Shown here piece by piece: positions 16,277 to 27,000 of a DNA stretch of 35,611 nt (positions are counted from its first letter, which is position 1; each line of letters begins with the position of its first letter). The DNA comes from Cysteiniphilum halobium (lineage in GTDB: Bacteria; Pseudomonadota; Gammaproteobacteria; Francisellales; Francisellaceae). The translations under genes were made by a program, and so were the position numbers. The stretch lies in contig NZ_QLIU01000037.1 of the NCBI RefSeq assembly GCF_003574425.1, positions 1 to 35,611 on the forward strand, written 5' to 3'. Under the pieces are notes generated by a model. That model saw only the letters and a program-made list of their open reading frames with translations, was not told the origin of the DNA and ran no database searches.

Positions 16277-17749
16277 CTAATTAAATAGCTGTTCATATTT
16301 TTTACCTGTTAGTTTCTCACAGATCATTTGCGTTTCAGGGTGCACATGCTCCTTTTTTCCACCACTTTTCAACCGTGAAATCTCTGCTTTAATAATTTCA
16401 AAGTTTTTTGGATTCACTTTAAAACGCATTGAAAAGTAAAAGCCAACTGTGATTAACAAGATAGGTAGGAGGATAAAAATTAATTTTAAATCTATTAATG
16501 TAGTAACTGACTGTGTACTAAGGGAAGCATTATAACCAATAATAGTTAATAAAAGACCTATTCCTGGTAATACAATAAGTCCCTGAGATAGCTTTCTTGC
16601 TGATGACATGGCGCCTGCATATACACCTGTTCTTCTTTTCTTTGTCATCAAACAATCTACCTCGGTAACAAAGCTTATCATTGCCATTGGAATCATATAG
16701 CAAGGAGACAAACCAACACCGATAAGTGCAAAGTGAATTGCAACATTTAATGCTGATGTATTATGTGGTGTTAGGGTAAATAATAAAAGCATTGCTAATG
16801 CCCAAATCGTTGCACCAATACGATATGCAGTTGCCTTTGAGTATTTATTTGCAAGGTAAGTGTAAAATGGCAATACACATACCTGTGCAATCCACATTGC
16901 ACTCATATAGCTCAAAAGATCCGGGCGTTTCAAATAGTCATTGATGTAATAGGCGCCAAGTCCCATCAAAATATCAAGTGCAGCGAAGGCAAAGAGAAAA
17001 AGCCCAAGTTGAGCTCTGAATGATTTATTCATAAACGCTGTACCAATATCTCTAAACATATCACCTAATACTTTGCTAACAGAAGCTTTTTGCAGGGGCT
17101 TTTCCTGGGGCACGAGAATTTCAAAGGTTCCAAAAAATACCACAACCCAAATAACGGTATATAACACGGAAAAGCATATGGCCATGATTAAATAAGCCTT
17201 ATTGCTATAGGAAAAGGCAACGAGCAATATTGGTGCAACTATCGTTGCTAAAATAGAGGAAAACTGGGAAAAACCCATGCGAAATGCTGAGAGTTTTACC
17301 CTTGATTTATACTCGTGACTCATATCCGCAACAAGTGCGGAATAGGGGATAATAACCATTGAGTAGGCAAGATCAAAAATAATATACATTCCAAAGTAAT
17401 AGACAAAAGCATGCCACTGCTCAACACCATTTACTCCTACTTTCATTGGCACAAGCCAAAGAGGGATAAAGGTTATAAGAATAGGAATAAGCCCGACTAA
17501 GAAATATATGCGTCGCCGACCAAATCGTGAACGTGTCCTATCGGATATTATCCCAAATATCGGATCTGTCAGTGACATCCAAAAGCGTCCAATACCAAAT
17601 AAAGCACCTGCTAAAAAAGGTGATAGTCCTACATTATTTGTTAAAAATATTAAAAAGAATGTTCCAATAATGGTAAAGGCACCACCGCCATAAATATCAC
17701 CTATTCCATATGAAATATAATTTCTTAATTTTAGTTTTTGCGCCTCCAC
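16277..17749 (-). CDS. GPH-family sugar/glycoside:cation symporter
   Basis: A 490-residue, twelve-helix permease of the glycoside-pentoside-hexuronide (MelB/YihO/RhiT) group in the major facilitator superfamily. N-terminal YISYGIGDIYGGG and FFLIFLTNNVG, the loop motif SDRTRSRFGRRR and an inner LADMS.EYKSRV-like segment (VADMSHEYKSRVKLSAFRM) support this. Start is GTG at 17749 behind GGGAG (6 bases). It lies between lldD and the sulfoquinovosidase and is the only sugar importer in the region. GPH relatives include YihO (sulfoquinovoside) and RhiT (rhamnogalacturonides), so cargo could be an SQ glycoside, a rhamnose glycoside or both; sequence alone does not decide. Confidence 0.85.
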   Translation of the reverse strand: MEAQKLKLRNYISYGIGDIYGGGAFTIIGTFFLIFLTNNVGLSPFLAGALFGIGRFWMSLTDPIFGIISDRTRSRFGRRRIYFLVGLIPILITFIPLWLVPMKVGVNGVEQWHAFVYYFGMYIIFDLAYSMVIIPYSALVADMSHEYKSRVKLSAFRMGFSQFSSILATIVAPILLVAFSYSNKAYLIMAICFSVLYTVIWVVVFFGTFEILVPQEKPLQKASVSKVLGDMFRDIGTAFMNKSFRAQLGLFLFAFAALDILMGLGAYYINDYLKRPDLLSYMSAMWIAQVCVLPFYTYLANKYSKATAYRIGATIWALAMLLLFTLTPHNTSALNVAIHFALIGVGLSPCYMIPMAMISFVTEVDCLMTKKRRTGVYAGAMSSARKLSQGLIVLPGIGLLLTIIGYNASLSTQSVTTLIDLKLIFILLPILLITVGFYFSMRFKVNPKNFEIIKAEISRLKSGGKKEHVHPETQMICEKLTGKKYEQLFN

Positions 17750-17772
17750 TAAATACTCCCATCCAAAAACTT

Positions 17773-18906
17773 TTAGTACATTAAGATGTCTTGGCTAATT
17801 GATCTTACCTTGCTAACACCTGTTAAAGTCATGGCAACAGACATTTCTTTTTTATACAGTTCTAATAGATTTTCAACACCTTCTTGACCAGCTGCAGCTA
17901 AGGCGAAAACAGCAGATCGACCTAACAGCACTCCTTTTGCCCCTAATGCTAACATTTTAACAACATCAAGTCCCGATCGGATACCTGAGTCAACTAAAAC
18001 AGTAAGACGATCATCTACAGCTTTTACAATTTCAGGTAAAACCTTTACTGTTGATGAAACACTATCTAGTTGTCGGCCTCCATGATTGGATACAACAATA
18101 CCATCAGCACCAAATTTAACAGCATCTTTAGCATCATCAGGGTCTAAAATTCCCTTCAAAATCAATGAGCCATCCCAGGCCTCTCTCACCCATTCTAACT
18201 CTTTCCAGCCAATTGAGGGATCAAAGTTTTTACCTAACCACCCAATATAGTCTTCTAAACCAACGCTTTTTCCTAAATACGTGGAAATATTACCTAAATC
18301 ATGTGGTCTCCCTTTGATTCCAACATCAAAACTCCACTTTGGTTTCATACATGCTTGTAAGATACGACGTGTTTTAGAAAATGGTCCAGACATACCAGAA
18401 TGTGGATCACGATAACGCGCTCCTGGAGTTGGCATATCAACCGTGAAAACTAAGTTTTTTATACCTAGATTCTTAGCGCGTTGTAGCATATCTTTCATAA
18501 ACTCACGGTCTTTTAATACATAAAGCTGGAACCATTGTGGAGATTTTAAGCTTTTTGCGACCTCTTCAATTGAGCATACTGATACTGTTGATTGAATAAA
18601 CTTAATGCCTTTATTTTCAGCTGCTTTTGCCATTTGCACTTCACCGCGGCAAGCGTACATACCAGTTATTCCTACAGGTGCAAATATTACGGGTAAAGCT
18701 AATTTCTCACCAAATAATTCAGTACTTAAATCCAAATTTTCAATATTTTTCAATATCCGTTGTTTTAATTCAATCTCTCTAATATCAGATACATTTTTTT
18801 GTAATGTGTATTCAGCATATGCACCTCCATCTATATAATCAAAAATAAACCTTGGTAAGCTACGCTTGGCCTTATCACGATAATCCCCTGGGGAAGAAAT
18901 AATCAT
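17773..18906 (-). CDS. lldD: FMN-dependent L-lactate dehydrogenase
   Basis: A 377-residue membrane-associated FMN alpha-hydroxy-acid dehydrogenase that oxidises L-lactate to pyruvate and feeds electrons to quinone. It follows E. coli LldD almost throughout ([50 protein letters not shown]). The active-site His is in SNHGGRQLD (about 274), and the GVLLGRS FMN site follows. The C-terminus is shorter than E. coli's. ATG overlaps the rhaK stop in ATGA (18903-18906). In this operon it would finish rhamnose breakdown by oxidising the L-lactate produced by RhaD. Confidence 0.93.
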   Translation of the reverse strand: MIISSPGDYRDKAKRSLPRFIFDYIDGGAYAEYTLQKNVSDIREIELKQRILKNIENLDLSTELFGEKLALPVIFAPVGITGMYACRGEVQMAKAAENKGIKFIQSTVSVCSIEEVAKSLKSPQWFQLYVLKDREFMKDMLQRAKNLGIKNLVFTVDMPTPGARYRDPHSGMSGPFSKTRRILQACMKPKWSFDVGIKGRPHDLGNISTYLGKSVGLEDYIGWLGKNFDPSIGWKELEWVREAWDGSLILKGILDPDDAKDAVKFGADGIVVSNHGGRQLDSVSSTVKVLPEIVKAVDDRLTVLVDSGIRSGLDVVKMLALGAKGVLLGRSAVFALAAAGQEGVENLLELYKKEMSVAMTLTGVSKVRSISQDILMY

Positions 18907-20324
18907 ATAACTCTCCTATTACTTATACGATGCGACTCTTCATGCGTTTTTTGTTCCCATTTTTTTGCATAATCTACCAAGTGATTTAATTGTGTCGGAT
19001 GACAATCTATCTCATCACGCGAATAAACTTCTGTATATTTTTTTGATAAACATAGGCTCGCTGCTCCTATAATTGCACCAGTTATTCCATTACAAATTTT
19101 TACTTTTTGATGACTGCGCAATTGAGCAAATACTCTGCATAGCAAAATATTATTAACAAAAGCGCCAGAGATCACCACCTCTTCAGATTTATTATCTAAT
19201 AAATCCAATTCATAACTCATCAGCAAGGCAACATATAATACAGCTAAAGCAGCTCCATTTTTAGGATTTCCAATAATTTTACCTTTTATTTGAGCAAAAG
19301 GCCCACTATTGCTAAAGCTAGGCGTAGCAAATACTTCATCATTAATCACTTGCTGCAGATCAGATTCAGAAACATTCGTATCAACATCTAATTTAAACTG
19401 CTGGCAAATACTCGCGTACTCTCTGCCTCCCATGAAGCGCGCACATGCAATGGGCTGGCCATAAATATTAATATTTAATAGCATATCCATGTCCTGGCTC
19501 TGTAAGAGCCTATTTAATGGTGTGCTAGGTGAAAAACTAATCGTCCAGGTACCTGTTGAAATAATTGTTTTATATGCTTGGCTTGAACCATCTAAATAGC
19601 GGAGATAACTTGCATTACTGTCATGCAAACCAGAATAAATCAAACAGTCTTTTTGAACTCCAGTTTGATTTGCAAACTTATTAGATACTACACCAATAGG
19701 TTTATCTGCAGAACATAATGCTGGAAATTTATTTTGCCACTTTTGATTTAAAACTAAAGAAGAAAAAGAGCTCTCTTTGACATTCCATAAATCAGAATGA
19801 CAGCCCAAGGAAGTAATTTCAGTTACCATTTTACCTGACATTCGCCATGCCCAGTATTGAGGATATAGCAAGATAGCATCTGCTTTTAAAAACTCATTTG
19901 GGTAACATTTTGACAACCAATAGATTTGTCGGCCTAAGTTTAAACCAGCTGGTAATAGTGGAGAAAAAGTTTCCTCAAACTTTGGTCTAAGTTTCAAGTA
20001 GTCCGTCGTTTTTTCAACACCATTCCACTCATAGTCAATAACTGGTAATAGTAAGCCAGAGTCGTTGTTTGACGATGCTTTTACGAGTGCAGCAGTCGCC
20101 CCATGTGTAGCAATATTAATTGCAGAAATGGCATATTGATCGCTAATTTCAGTTAACTGAGCAATAAACCAATTCCATATCCCATCTATATCAACATGTG
20201 GATATGGTGCAGACATCACCGTTATATTATTACATTGAGCGCTGACAAGTGTTTCATATCGTTCATTTAATACAGCAAGTTTAATATGCGTTTTACCAAT
20301 ATCAAGAATTGCACAGTTTTGCAT
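18903..20324 (-). CDS. rhaK: L-rhamnulose kinase, rhizobial RhaK type
   Basis: A 473-residue FGGY-family carbohydrate kinase phosphorylating rhamnulose at O1. It has the phosphate-1 loop ([12 protein letters not shown], residues ~7-18), the THGATAAL segment, [21 protein letters not shown] and the second phosphate loop STGTWT. The rhizobial rhaI-rhaD partner genes and the shared pattern ([25 protein letters not shown]) indicate RhaK rather than glycerol or xylulose kinase. It starts 14 bases after rhaI, whose stop precedes an AAGGA site. Other deoxysugar ketoses cannot be excluded. Confidence 0.85.
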   Translation of the reverse strand: MQNCAILDIGKTHIKLAVLNERYETLVSAQCNNITVMSAPYPHVDIDGIWNWFIAQLTEISDQYAISAINIATHGATAALVKASSNNDSGLLLPVIDYEWNGVEKTTDYLKLRPKFEETFSPLLPAGLNLGRQIYWLSKCYPNEFLKADAILLYPQYWAWRMSGKMVTEITSLGCHSDLWNVKESSFSSLVLNQKWQNKFPALCSADKPIGVVSNKFANQTGVQKDCLIYSGLHDSNASYLRYLDGSSQAYKTIISTGTWTISFSPSTPLNRLLQSQDMDMLLNINIYGQPIACARFMGGREYASICQQFKLDVDTNVSESDLQQVINDEVFATPSFSNSGPFAQIKGKIIGNPKNGAALAVLYVALLMSYELDLLDNKSEEVVISGAFVNNILLCRVFAQLRSHQKVKICNGITGAIIGAASLCLSKKYTEVYSRDEIDCHPTQLNHLVDYAKKWEQKTHEESHRISNRRVI

Positions 20325-20338
20325 TCATCTGTCCTTAC

Positions 20339-21637
20339 TTATACAATTCCACTGCCACTTTGTGATGATTGCGGTCTTTTTTTCTCGATTAGCTGCCTAT
20401 ATCCTATACTTCTATATGTTTGAATAGGGTCAATAGCACCACCTTTTTCTAAACGTGCTTTTTGTAAAATTGGTGTAACATCTGTATTAAAAGCAGTTTT
20501 TAATACTTTACTGGCCATAATTGCATCATTATCATCTTGGTAGTTGTATAGTGCTTTTCGATCAACCAAGCAAGCCTGAAGATAAGATCGTTGTACGCTT
20601 TCAGCAGAAAGTATCAAACTTTCAATAGGGTCTGTAACATTATGTGATTGATCAAGCATATAACTTGGTTTATGTTTTAAAACGCCAAGTTCTTCAGCAT
20701 CGACTAATTCATTAAAAATTAGAAACTGCTGATAAGGGTGTATAGATCCGCTATCTAAGTCATCATCACCATATTTACTATCATTAAAATGAAAACCTGC
20801 CAATTTGTTAAATTGAATCAAGCGAGAGACAATCATCTCAATATTGACATTAGGTGCATGATGCCCTAAATCAACCAATGACTTTGCTTTTTCACCAAGC
20901 TCTTTTGCGCATAAAATATTAGTACCCCAGTCTTGAATAACGGTAGAATAGAAAGCCGGTTCAAACATCTTATGTTCAATATATACATGCCAGTGATCAG
21001 GCAATGCTTTGTAAATTTTATGCATGCTATCTAAATAACGCGTCAATGCACGTGAAAAATGTTGCTGCCCTGGGAAGTTTGAACCATCACCTACCCATAC
21101 AGTCAATACATCACTTCCTAATATTTTCCCATATTCAATACATTTTATATTAAACTCAACAGCCTGATCACGTACGGCTTTATTTGTATGTGTCAAACTT
21201 CCATATTTGTATGAGTGTGACTGATGTTTATTGTCTTGGAATGTATTTGAGTTTATTGCATCAAATTCTAAGTTTAATTGCGAAGCAAACTCTTTTAATG
21301 CATGCATATCATCCACATAGTCCCAGGGAAAATGTGGTGAAACCTTATTTGTACAGCGTGATAACTGATTTACGATTGAACAATCTTCTAATTTCTCAAA
21401 TATATTGCGCGGTTCTGCTTTATTTGGAAATCGAGCAAAACGTGTACCACCTGTACCAACACCCCAACTTGGTATCGCAATAGAGAATGTTTTTGCTTTC
21501 TCTAATATATCATTAATATCAATTCCTTGTGATTTCAAAGAATTTCCTAATGCTTCATATTGCTCTTTCACAGATGCTTGGTAGAGTTTATTTTTGTTTT
21601 CAATATATTCTTTAGTAAATACTGTTGATTCTGACAT
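20339..21637 (-). CDS. rhaI: L-rhamnose isomerase, RhaI type
   Basis: A 432-residue metal-dependent TIM-barrel sugar isomerase of the rhizobial RhaI family (not the E. coli RhaA type), converting L-rhamnose to L-rhamnulose. Metal ligands are expected in IEHKMFEP (Glu about 219), VDLGHH (Asp about 256) and GFHFNDSKYGDDD (His and Asp about 281-287). The N-terminal IPSWGVGTGGTRFARFP and PHFPWD blocks are family hallmarks. The length equals the family's. Ribosome site AAGGAAG is 7 bases upstream. It is second in the operon, 32 bases after rhaD. Confidence 0.9.
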   Translation of the reverse strand: MSESTVFTKEYIENKNKLYQASVKEQYEALGNSLKSQGIDINDILEKAKTFSIAIPSWGVGTGGTRFARFPNKAEPRNIFEKLEDCSIVNQLSRCTNKVSPHFPWDYVDDMHALKEFASQLNLEFDAINSNTFQDNKHQSHSYKYGSLTHTNKAVRDQAVEFNIKCIEYGKILGSDVLTVWVGDGSNFPGQQHFSRALTRYLDSMHKIYKALPDHWHVYIEHKMFEPAFYSTVIQDWGTNILCAKELGEKAKSLVDLGHHAPNVNIEMIVSRLIQFNKLAGFHFNDSKYGDDDLDSGSIHPYQQFLIFNELVDAEELGVLKHKPSYMLDQSHNVTDPIESLILSAESVQRSYLQACLVDRKALYNYQDDNDAIMASKVLKTAFNTDVTPILQKARLEKGGAIDPIQTYRSIGYRQLIEKKRPQSSQSGSGIV

Positions 21638-21669
21638 GATGACACTTCCTTAATAAAGGTTTTTAAAAT

Positions 21670-23769
21670 TTAACGTGTAAATGATGGGGCATGACCTGCA
21701 TCAACATTAATAATATTGCCTGTGGACTTCGCTGATAAATCAGCAGAGAAAAAATATGCCGCCTCAGCAATATCTTCAGGAAACACATTTCTCTTTAATA
21801 AACTACGTTGACGATAGTGTTCCTCAAGTTCATTTTGATCCATTTTGTAAGCTGCAGCACGTTCTTCTCTCCATTTGCCTGACCAAATTTTTGATCCACG
21901 TAGTACCGCATCAGGATTAACAACATTACAGCGAACACCTAAACCTGCTCCCTCTAAAGCCACACATCTAGCTAGCTGTATTTCTGCTGACTTAGCCGTA
22001 CAATAAGCTGATGCATTAGGAGAAGCAACTAAGCCATTTTTACTTGCAATAAATACGATTGATCCACCAATATTTTGTGTTTTTAGCAATTTAAATCCTT
22101 CCCTTACAGTGAGGAAGTATCCAGTATTTAAAATACTCATATTGAAGTTCCACATATCCAAAGTTGTATCTTCCAATGCGGACGAACTTGCAATGCCTGC
22201 ATTACAAATAAGTATATCTATACCACCGAACTCTCTTGCTGCAAATGCCATTGCGGAAATAACTGAAGATTCTTGAGTAACATCGCAGATAACACTACGC
22301 ACATAATCTGCGCCATAAAGATTAGAGAAATCTTGGTGAGCATCCCGTAGCGCATCTTGATCAATATCTGCTAGTACAACACAGCAGTCCTCATCTAATA
22401 AACGTTTAGCAGTGGCTTTTCCAATACCACCGGCTCCTCCAGTAATAAAAGCAATTTTCCCAGAAAGAGGTTTTGGTTTTGGCATACGTTGTAACTTTGC
22501 TTCCTCTAATAACCAGTATTCAATATCAAATGCTTCTTGTTCATCAAGCGCTTTATATTGGCTTACGCCATTGGCTTCACGCATTACATTGATTGCATTT
22601 ATATAAAACTCTCCAGCAATTCGCGCAGTTGCTTTATCTTTTGCAAAAGTGATCATTCCGACACCAGGCACCAAATAAACTACGGCATTATTATCGCGCA
22701 TAGCCGGTGAGTTATCACGTTTACAACGCTCATAATAGGCTATATAATCCTGGCGATACTGTTCTAATTGTGTATCCAAGTTTGATATACATCGTTTTAA
22801 TTCGGCATCTAAATCATGGGCTTCAGGATTAAAGTCCAGCACAAGAGGTCTTATTTTAGTTCTTAAAAAGTGATCAGGACAAGATGTTCCTAGATCTGCT
22901 AAATACGCCATATCTTTTGAGTTTACAAACTCAATAACTTTCTCATCAGAATTAAAATGAGCGATCTTAGGTTGATTTCCTGTGATTTTTCCACGCAAAA
23001 TAGGAAGCAGTTGTGAAATAATGGCTTGGCGATTGTCAGATGACATTTCTTTAGTAAAAAATTTACCACCAAAAGCAGGTTTGGTATTGTTATCATCTAA
23101 CCAATCTTGAGATCTTTGAATGACTTTTATTGTATTTTCATAGCAAGATTTTGAGGTTGAACCCCAGGTAAATAAACCATGTCCTTCTAAAATGATGCCT
23201 TTTAAATGTGGTTGTGTCGTTGCAAGCTCACCCAATTTAAGACCAAGATCAAAACCTGGGCGTTGCCAAGGAAGCCATCCAATTTCACCTTTAAATATTG
23301 TCTCAGTTAATTTTTTGCTGTTTTCTGTGCATGCAATAGCAATGACTGCATCAGGATGCATATGATCAACATGCGCATGCGGGATAAAAGCATGTAATGG
23401 GGTATCAATACTAGCAGTGCGCGGATTTAAGTTAAAAGTACAATGCGGTAAATAACTAACCATTTCATCTTCATATTCAAGACCACGATATATTTTTTTC
23501 AGTTGGTGTAATTTATCTAGGTATAGTGTTGAGAATCCGGGTAATTTAATTGACCCTAAATCCCCGCCAGAACCCTTTACCCATAAAACCATTGTATCTT
23601 CACAGGTTAGTGGATCTTTTTGTAGAATTTTGGCAGAAGTATTACCGCCTCCGTAGTTTGTAATGCGTAAGTCAGAGCCTAATAAATTCGAACGGTATAC
23701 TAACTCTTGCTCAGTTGAAAGGCTGTTAGCATAGGCATCATCCCATAAACTTTTTAATACAGTACTCAA
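21670..23769 (-). CDS. rhaD: Bifunctional rhamnulose-1-phosphate aldolase / lactaldehyde dehydrogenase
   Basis: A 699-residue fusion. Residues ~1-400 are a class II zinc aldolase (IPHAHVDHMHPDAV about 130; EGHGLFTWG about 197) cleaving rhamnulose-1-phosphate to dihydroxyacetone phosphate and L-lactaldehyde. Residues ~435-699 are a short-chain dehydrogenase with TGGAGGIG (about 443-450), an ICNAG segment and the Y-x3-K site (SAYCTAK, about 587) that oxidises the aldehyde to L-lactate. The fused form is known from rhizobia and Bacillus-type rhamnose clusters. Start is TTG at 23769 behind AGGGGA (6 bases). It is the first gene of the operon; the uncommon start may keep expression modest. Confidence 0.93.
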   Translation of the reverse strand: MSTVLKSLWDDAYANSLSTEQELVYRSNLLGSDLRITNYGGGNTSAKILQKDPLTCEDTMVLWVKGSGGDLGSIKLPGFSTLYLDKLHQLKKIYRGLEYEDEMVSYLPHCTFNLNPRTASIDTPLHAFIPHAHVDHMHPDAVIAIACTENSKKLTETIFKGEIGWLPWQRPGFDLGLKLGELATTQPHLKGIILEGHGLFTWGSTSKSCYENTIKVIQRSQDWLDDNNTKPAFGGKFFTKEMSSDNRQAIISQLLPILRGKITGNQPKIAHFNSDEKVIEFVNSKDMAYLADLGTSCPDHFLRTKIRPLVLDFNPEAHDLDAELKRCISNLDTQLEQYRQDYIAYYERCKRDNSPAMRDNNAVVYLVPGVGMITFAKDKATARIAGEFYINAINVMREANGVSQYKALDEQEAFDIEYWLLEEAKLQRMPKPKPLSGKIAFITGGAGGIGKATAKRLLDEDCCVVLADIDQDALRDAHQDFSNLYGADYVRSVICDVTQESSVISAMAFAAREFGGIDILICNAGIASSSALEDTTLDMWNFNMSILNTGYFLTVREGFKLLKTQNIGGSIVFIASKNGLVASPNASAYCTAKSAEIQLARCVALEGAGLGVRCNVVNPDAVLRGSKIWSGKWREERAAAYKMDQNELEEHYRQRSLLKRNVFPEDIAEAAYFFSADLSAKSTGNIINVDAGHAPSFTR

Positions 23770-23805
23770 AGAAATTCCCCTTTAAATTATTCTTACTCCA
23801 AAAAC

Positions 23806-23834
23806 ATTATATGATAAAAGTTAATTTACTACAA
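23806..23834 (-). promoter_or_regulatory. Sigma70-type promoter of the rhaD operon
   Basis: On the minus strand: -35 TTGTAG (23829-23834), 17-base spacer, perfect -10 TATAAT (23806-23811), about 37 bases before the rhaD start. Upstream, AGCGCT at 23856-23861 inside CAAGCGCTACAG resembles the core of a LacI-family operator, but the flanks are not symmetric. The rest of 23770-24068 (299 bases) shows no gene. Confidence 0.55.
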
Positions 23835-24068
23835 AACACAACATGCAAATCCTGTAGCGCTTGTAAATTACTTTGTGGTATTTAATGTCAAAGATGATTT
23901 CAGATAACTCAATTGCAGATAAGCTGTTATTGACAGAGTCTTTGGTGTTTATTTACTAAAACAATCAAACTATTTATTGTTTCTTAATGCATTCGCTATT
24001 GGCTAAATTGAATTATCTAGAAGTATGAAAATTAAAAGCTAGAAATATTATAAAATAGTTTATGATGC

Positions 24069-27000
24069 TTATAAAGGGTGATTTTTATTGATTTGTGCAA
24101 TAATCTTATCCTCTTCTTGCCAACGCTTGATAAGTGCACGACGATCTTTGGCAAGATAAGTATAAACAACGGGAACGACAAATAAAGTAAATAAGGTACC
24201 AATTGTCATACCCGATGCGATCACAATACCAATAGATTGGCGACTGACAGCACCCGCCCCTGTGGCAATAACAAGTGGAATAACACCAACAACCATTGCA
24301 GCGGTTGTCATAAGAATTGGACGCAGGCGAAGGGCGGCTGATTTCAAAATTGCCTCGACTTTGTCATAGCCTTCTTCTTGCAGTTTATTGGCAAATTCTA
24401 CCAACAAAATACCATGCTTACTAATCAGACCAATCAAGGTAATCAAACCAACTTGCGTGTAGATGTTGATTGATGCATAACCTAAGTTAAACAGCTGCCC
24501 TAGATATAGTGGGATTAATGCGCCACAAATCGACATCGGTACACTGATTAAGATAATCAGTGGATCTCTGAAGCTCTCAAATTGTGCAGCCAGCATCAAG
24601 AAGATCACAATCAGTGCGAATAAGAAAGCAATAGCCATTTGATTACTATTTTCTAAGAATTGACGTGCAGAACCTGCATAGTCATGGGTGTAACCTTGTG
24701 GCAGTTCTGTTTTGGCAAGGTTTTGCATATACTCAATGGCTTGCCCTTGACTAATACCTGGCGTGGTTACTGCATTAATAGTGGCTGAGTTTAGCTGTTG
24801 AAAACGATTTAAACTCAGTGGTACACTTTGTGTTTTAAAAGTCACAATGGCTGAGAGTGGGACTAGTTTATCACTGGTTGTGGTAATACGAATTTGTCCA
24901 AGCTGTTCTTTGGTTAACTTCAAGTCATCAGCAAGCTCAGGAATTACCTGATAGCTATAGCCAAGCATACTAAAGTAATTAACATAACCACCAGAGTAAG
25001 CATAGCCAAGTGCCTGGGCAATTTGCTGCATGCTAATACCCAAAGAAGCCGCTTTCTCACGATCAATTTGTACAATCATTTGCGGGTTATCAAATTGTAG
25101 ATCACTTTGTGCAAAGACGAATAATCCGCTTGACATCATTTTATTGATGACATCATTAGCAATCGCATAAATACTTGGATAGCTATTGACAGATTGAATC
25201 ACAAACTGCATGGGTGGGCCAAATGAAATCCCGGGCAAAGAAGGCATTTCGAAGGTGTAAATCTGCGAACCTGCTATGTTATTGACAAGGTTTTGCAATA
25301 CGGGTTTGATTTCCATCTGTGTTTCTTTGCGCTCATTCCATGGTTTTAAGACAACACCACCGAAGCTGTTATTACTTTGTGGGTAGCCATTGACAACAAA
25401 AGTTGACTCAACACCTGGTAAGCTTTGCATATCTTTATAAAGCGCTGGAGCAAAGGTATCCAAATAGTGAATATTGGCAGGTGAAGGGGCAGTTCCTTGA
25501 ATACCAATAAAGGCCTGATCTTCCGTTGGTGCTAGCTCTGATTTGGTGCCCATAAATAGTGAATAGCAGCTAATTAAAACCACTGCGCCAAATAAGATCA
25601 CAACAATACGTACGCTCATCACAAGACGTAATGCACGTTCATAAGCATTTTTAAGTTTCTCAAATAAGTTATCGATAAACTTAACCGTTTTAGCCTCAGT
25701 AATTGATTTAGACAGTACTTTCGAGCATAGCATTGGAGAGAATGTATAGGCAACGATTCCGGAAATTACAACTGCTCCTGCTAATGAGTAGGCAAATTCT
25801 GTAAATAAGATTCCTGTTAAGCCACCCATCATTCCAATTGGTAAATAAACGGCGACAAGCGTTAATGTCATTAAAATCACAGGATTTGCGATTTCTCTGG
25901 CTCCTTGAATAGCTGCTTCAAATGGAGAGGCGCCTTCTTCGATATGTCGGTAAATGTTCTCTAGTACAACAATCGCATCATCGACGACAAGACCAATGGC
26001 AAGCACCATGGATAAGAGGGTCAATAAGTTAATCGAAAAGCCCATAAGAAACATCAATAAAAATGAGCCAATCATCGATAGTGGAATAGCAACCACAGGG
26101 ATGATAACCGATCTAAAGGAACCAATAAATAAAAATAAAACAACGGTTACAATAATTACCGCTTCAATCAGTGTTTTCACTACATCTTCAATAGATGCTT
26201 TAATATAAGTAGTATTGTTATAGACAATATTCATGTTTAAGCCGGTTGGCAGACTTGCTTTGATAGTTGGCAAATCCTTCATAATATTGTCAACAACAGT
26301 CAGTACATTAGCATCAGAAGCAGCAACAACTCCGGCAAAAACACCGTGCTTGCCATTAAAGCTTACATTAGCGGTATAGGCTTGTGCTCCTAGTTCAACA
26401 GTAGCCACATCACCTAGACGAACTAAGTTACCATTTTCATTTTTAACGACTAATTGTTTATAAGCTTGTGCATTGTCGAGGTTGGTTGTTGGGTTTAAGG
26501 TAACATTAAAATAAGGTCCTTTAATTTGCCCGCCAGCGGCAATTAAACTATTCGCTTGTAACGCATTGGCAATATCATCAGGAGTTACATTAAAGCGTGC
26601 CATTTTGTCATAGTTTAACCATACACGCATTGCGTAGTCTTTTTCACCCCAAATAATCACATTGGAAATTCCCCCCAAAGATTGTAGTTTAGGGGTCAGC
26701 TGGTTTTTAATATAAGCGGTAATTTCTTGTTCATTTAAGGTATCACTGGTAAAGCCAAGAATAAGCGATGGAAATGAGTTACCCGACTGCATATCAATTG
26801 ATGGTGATTGTGCACCATTTGGCATCTTATTTTGTACTGCATTGACTTTTTGCACCACTTGGCTAAGTACATTATTTGGATCAGCACCCAATTTAACGTT
26901 AATCGTTAGGGTACTTAAACCAAGCACACTTTGTGATGTCATGTAATCAATACCATCAGCAGCACCCACGGATTGTTCTAGTGGTGTTGTTATAAAGCCC

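Noticed and set aside
18903-23769. RhaD-RhaI-RhaK acting on sulfoquinovose itself (isomerase, kinase, aldolase giving sulfolactaldehyde) as a new sulfoglycolysis.
   Set aside because: Chemically parallel and attractive because the operon ends in a sulfoquinovosidase, but rhamnulose is 6-deoxy-L-fructose while sulfofructose has D-fructose configuration, so the aldolase and dehydrogenase would need reversed stereochemistry. Rhamnose is the simpler reading.
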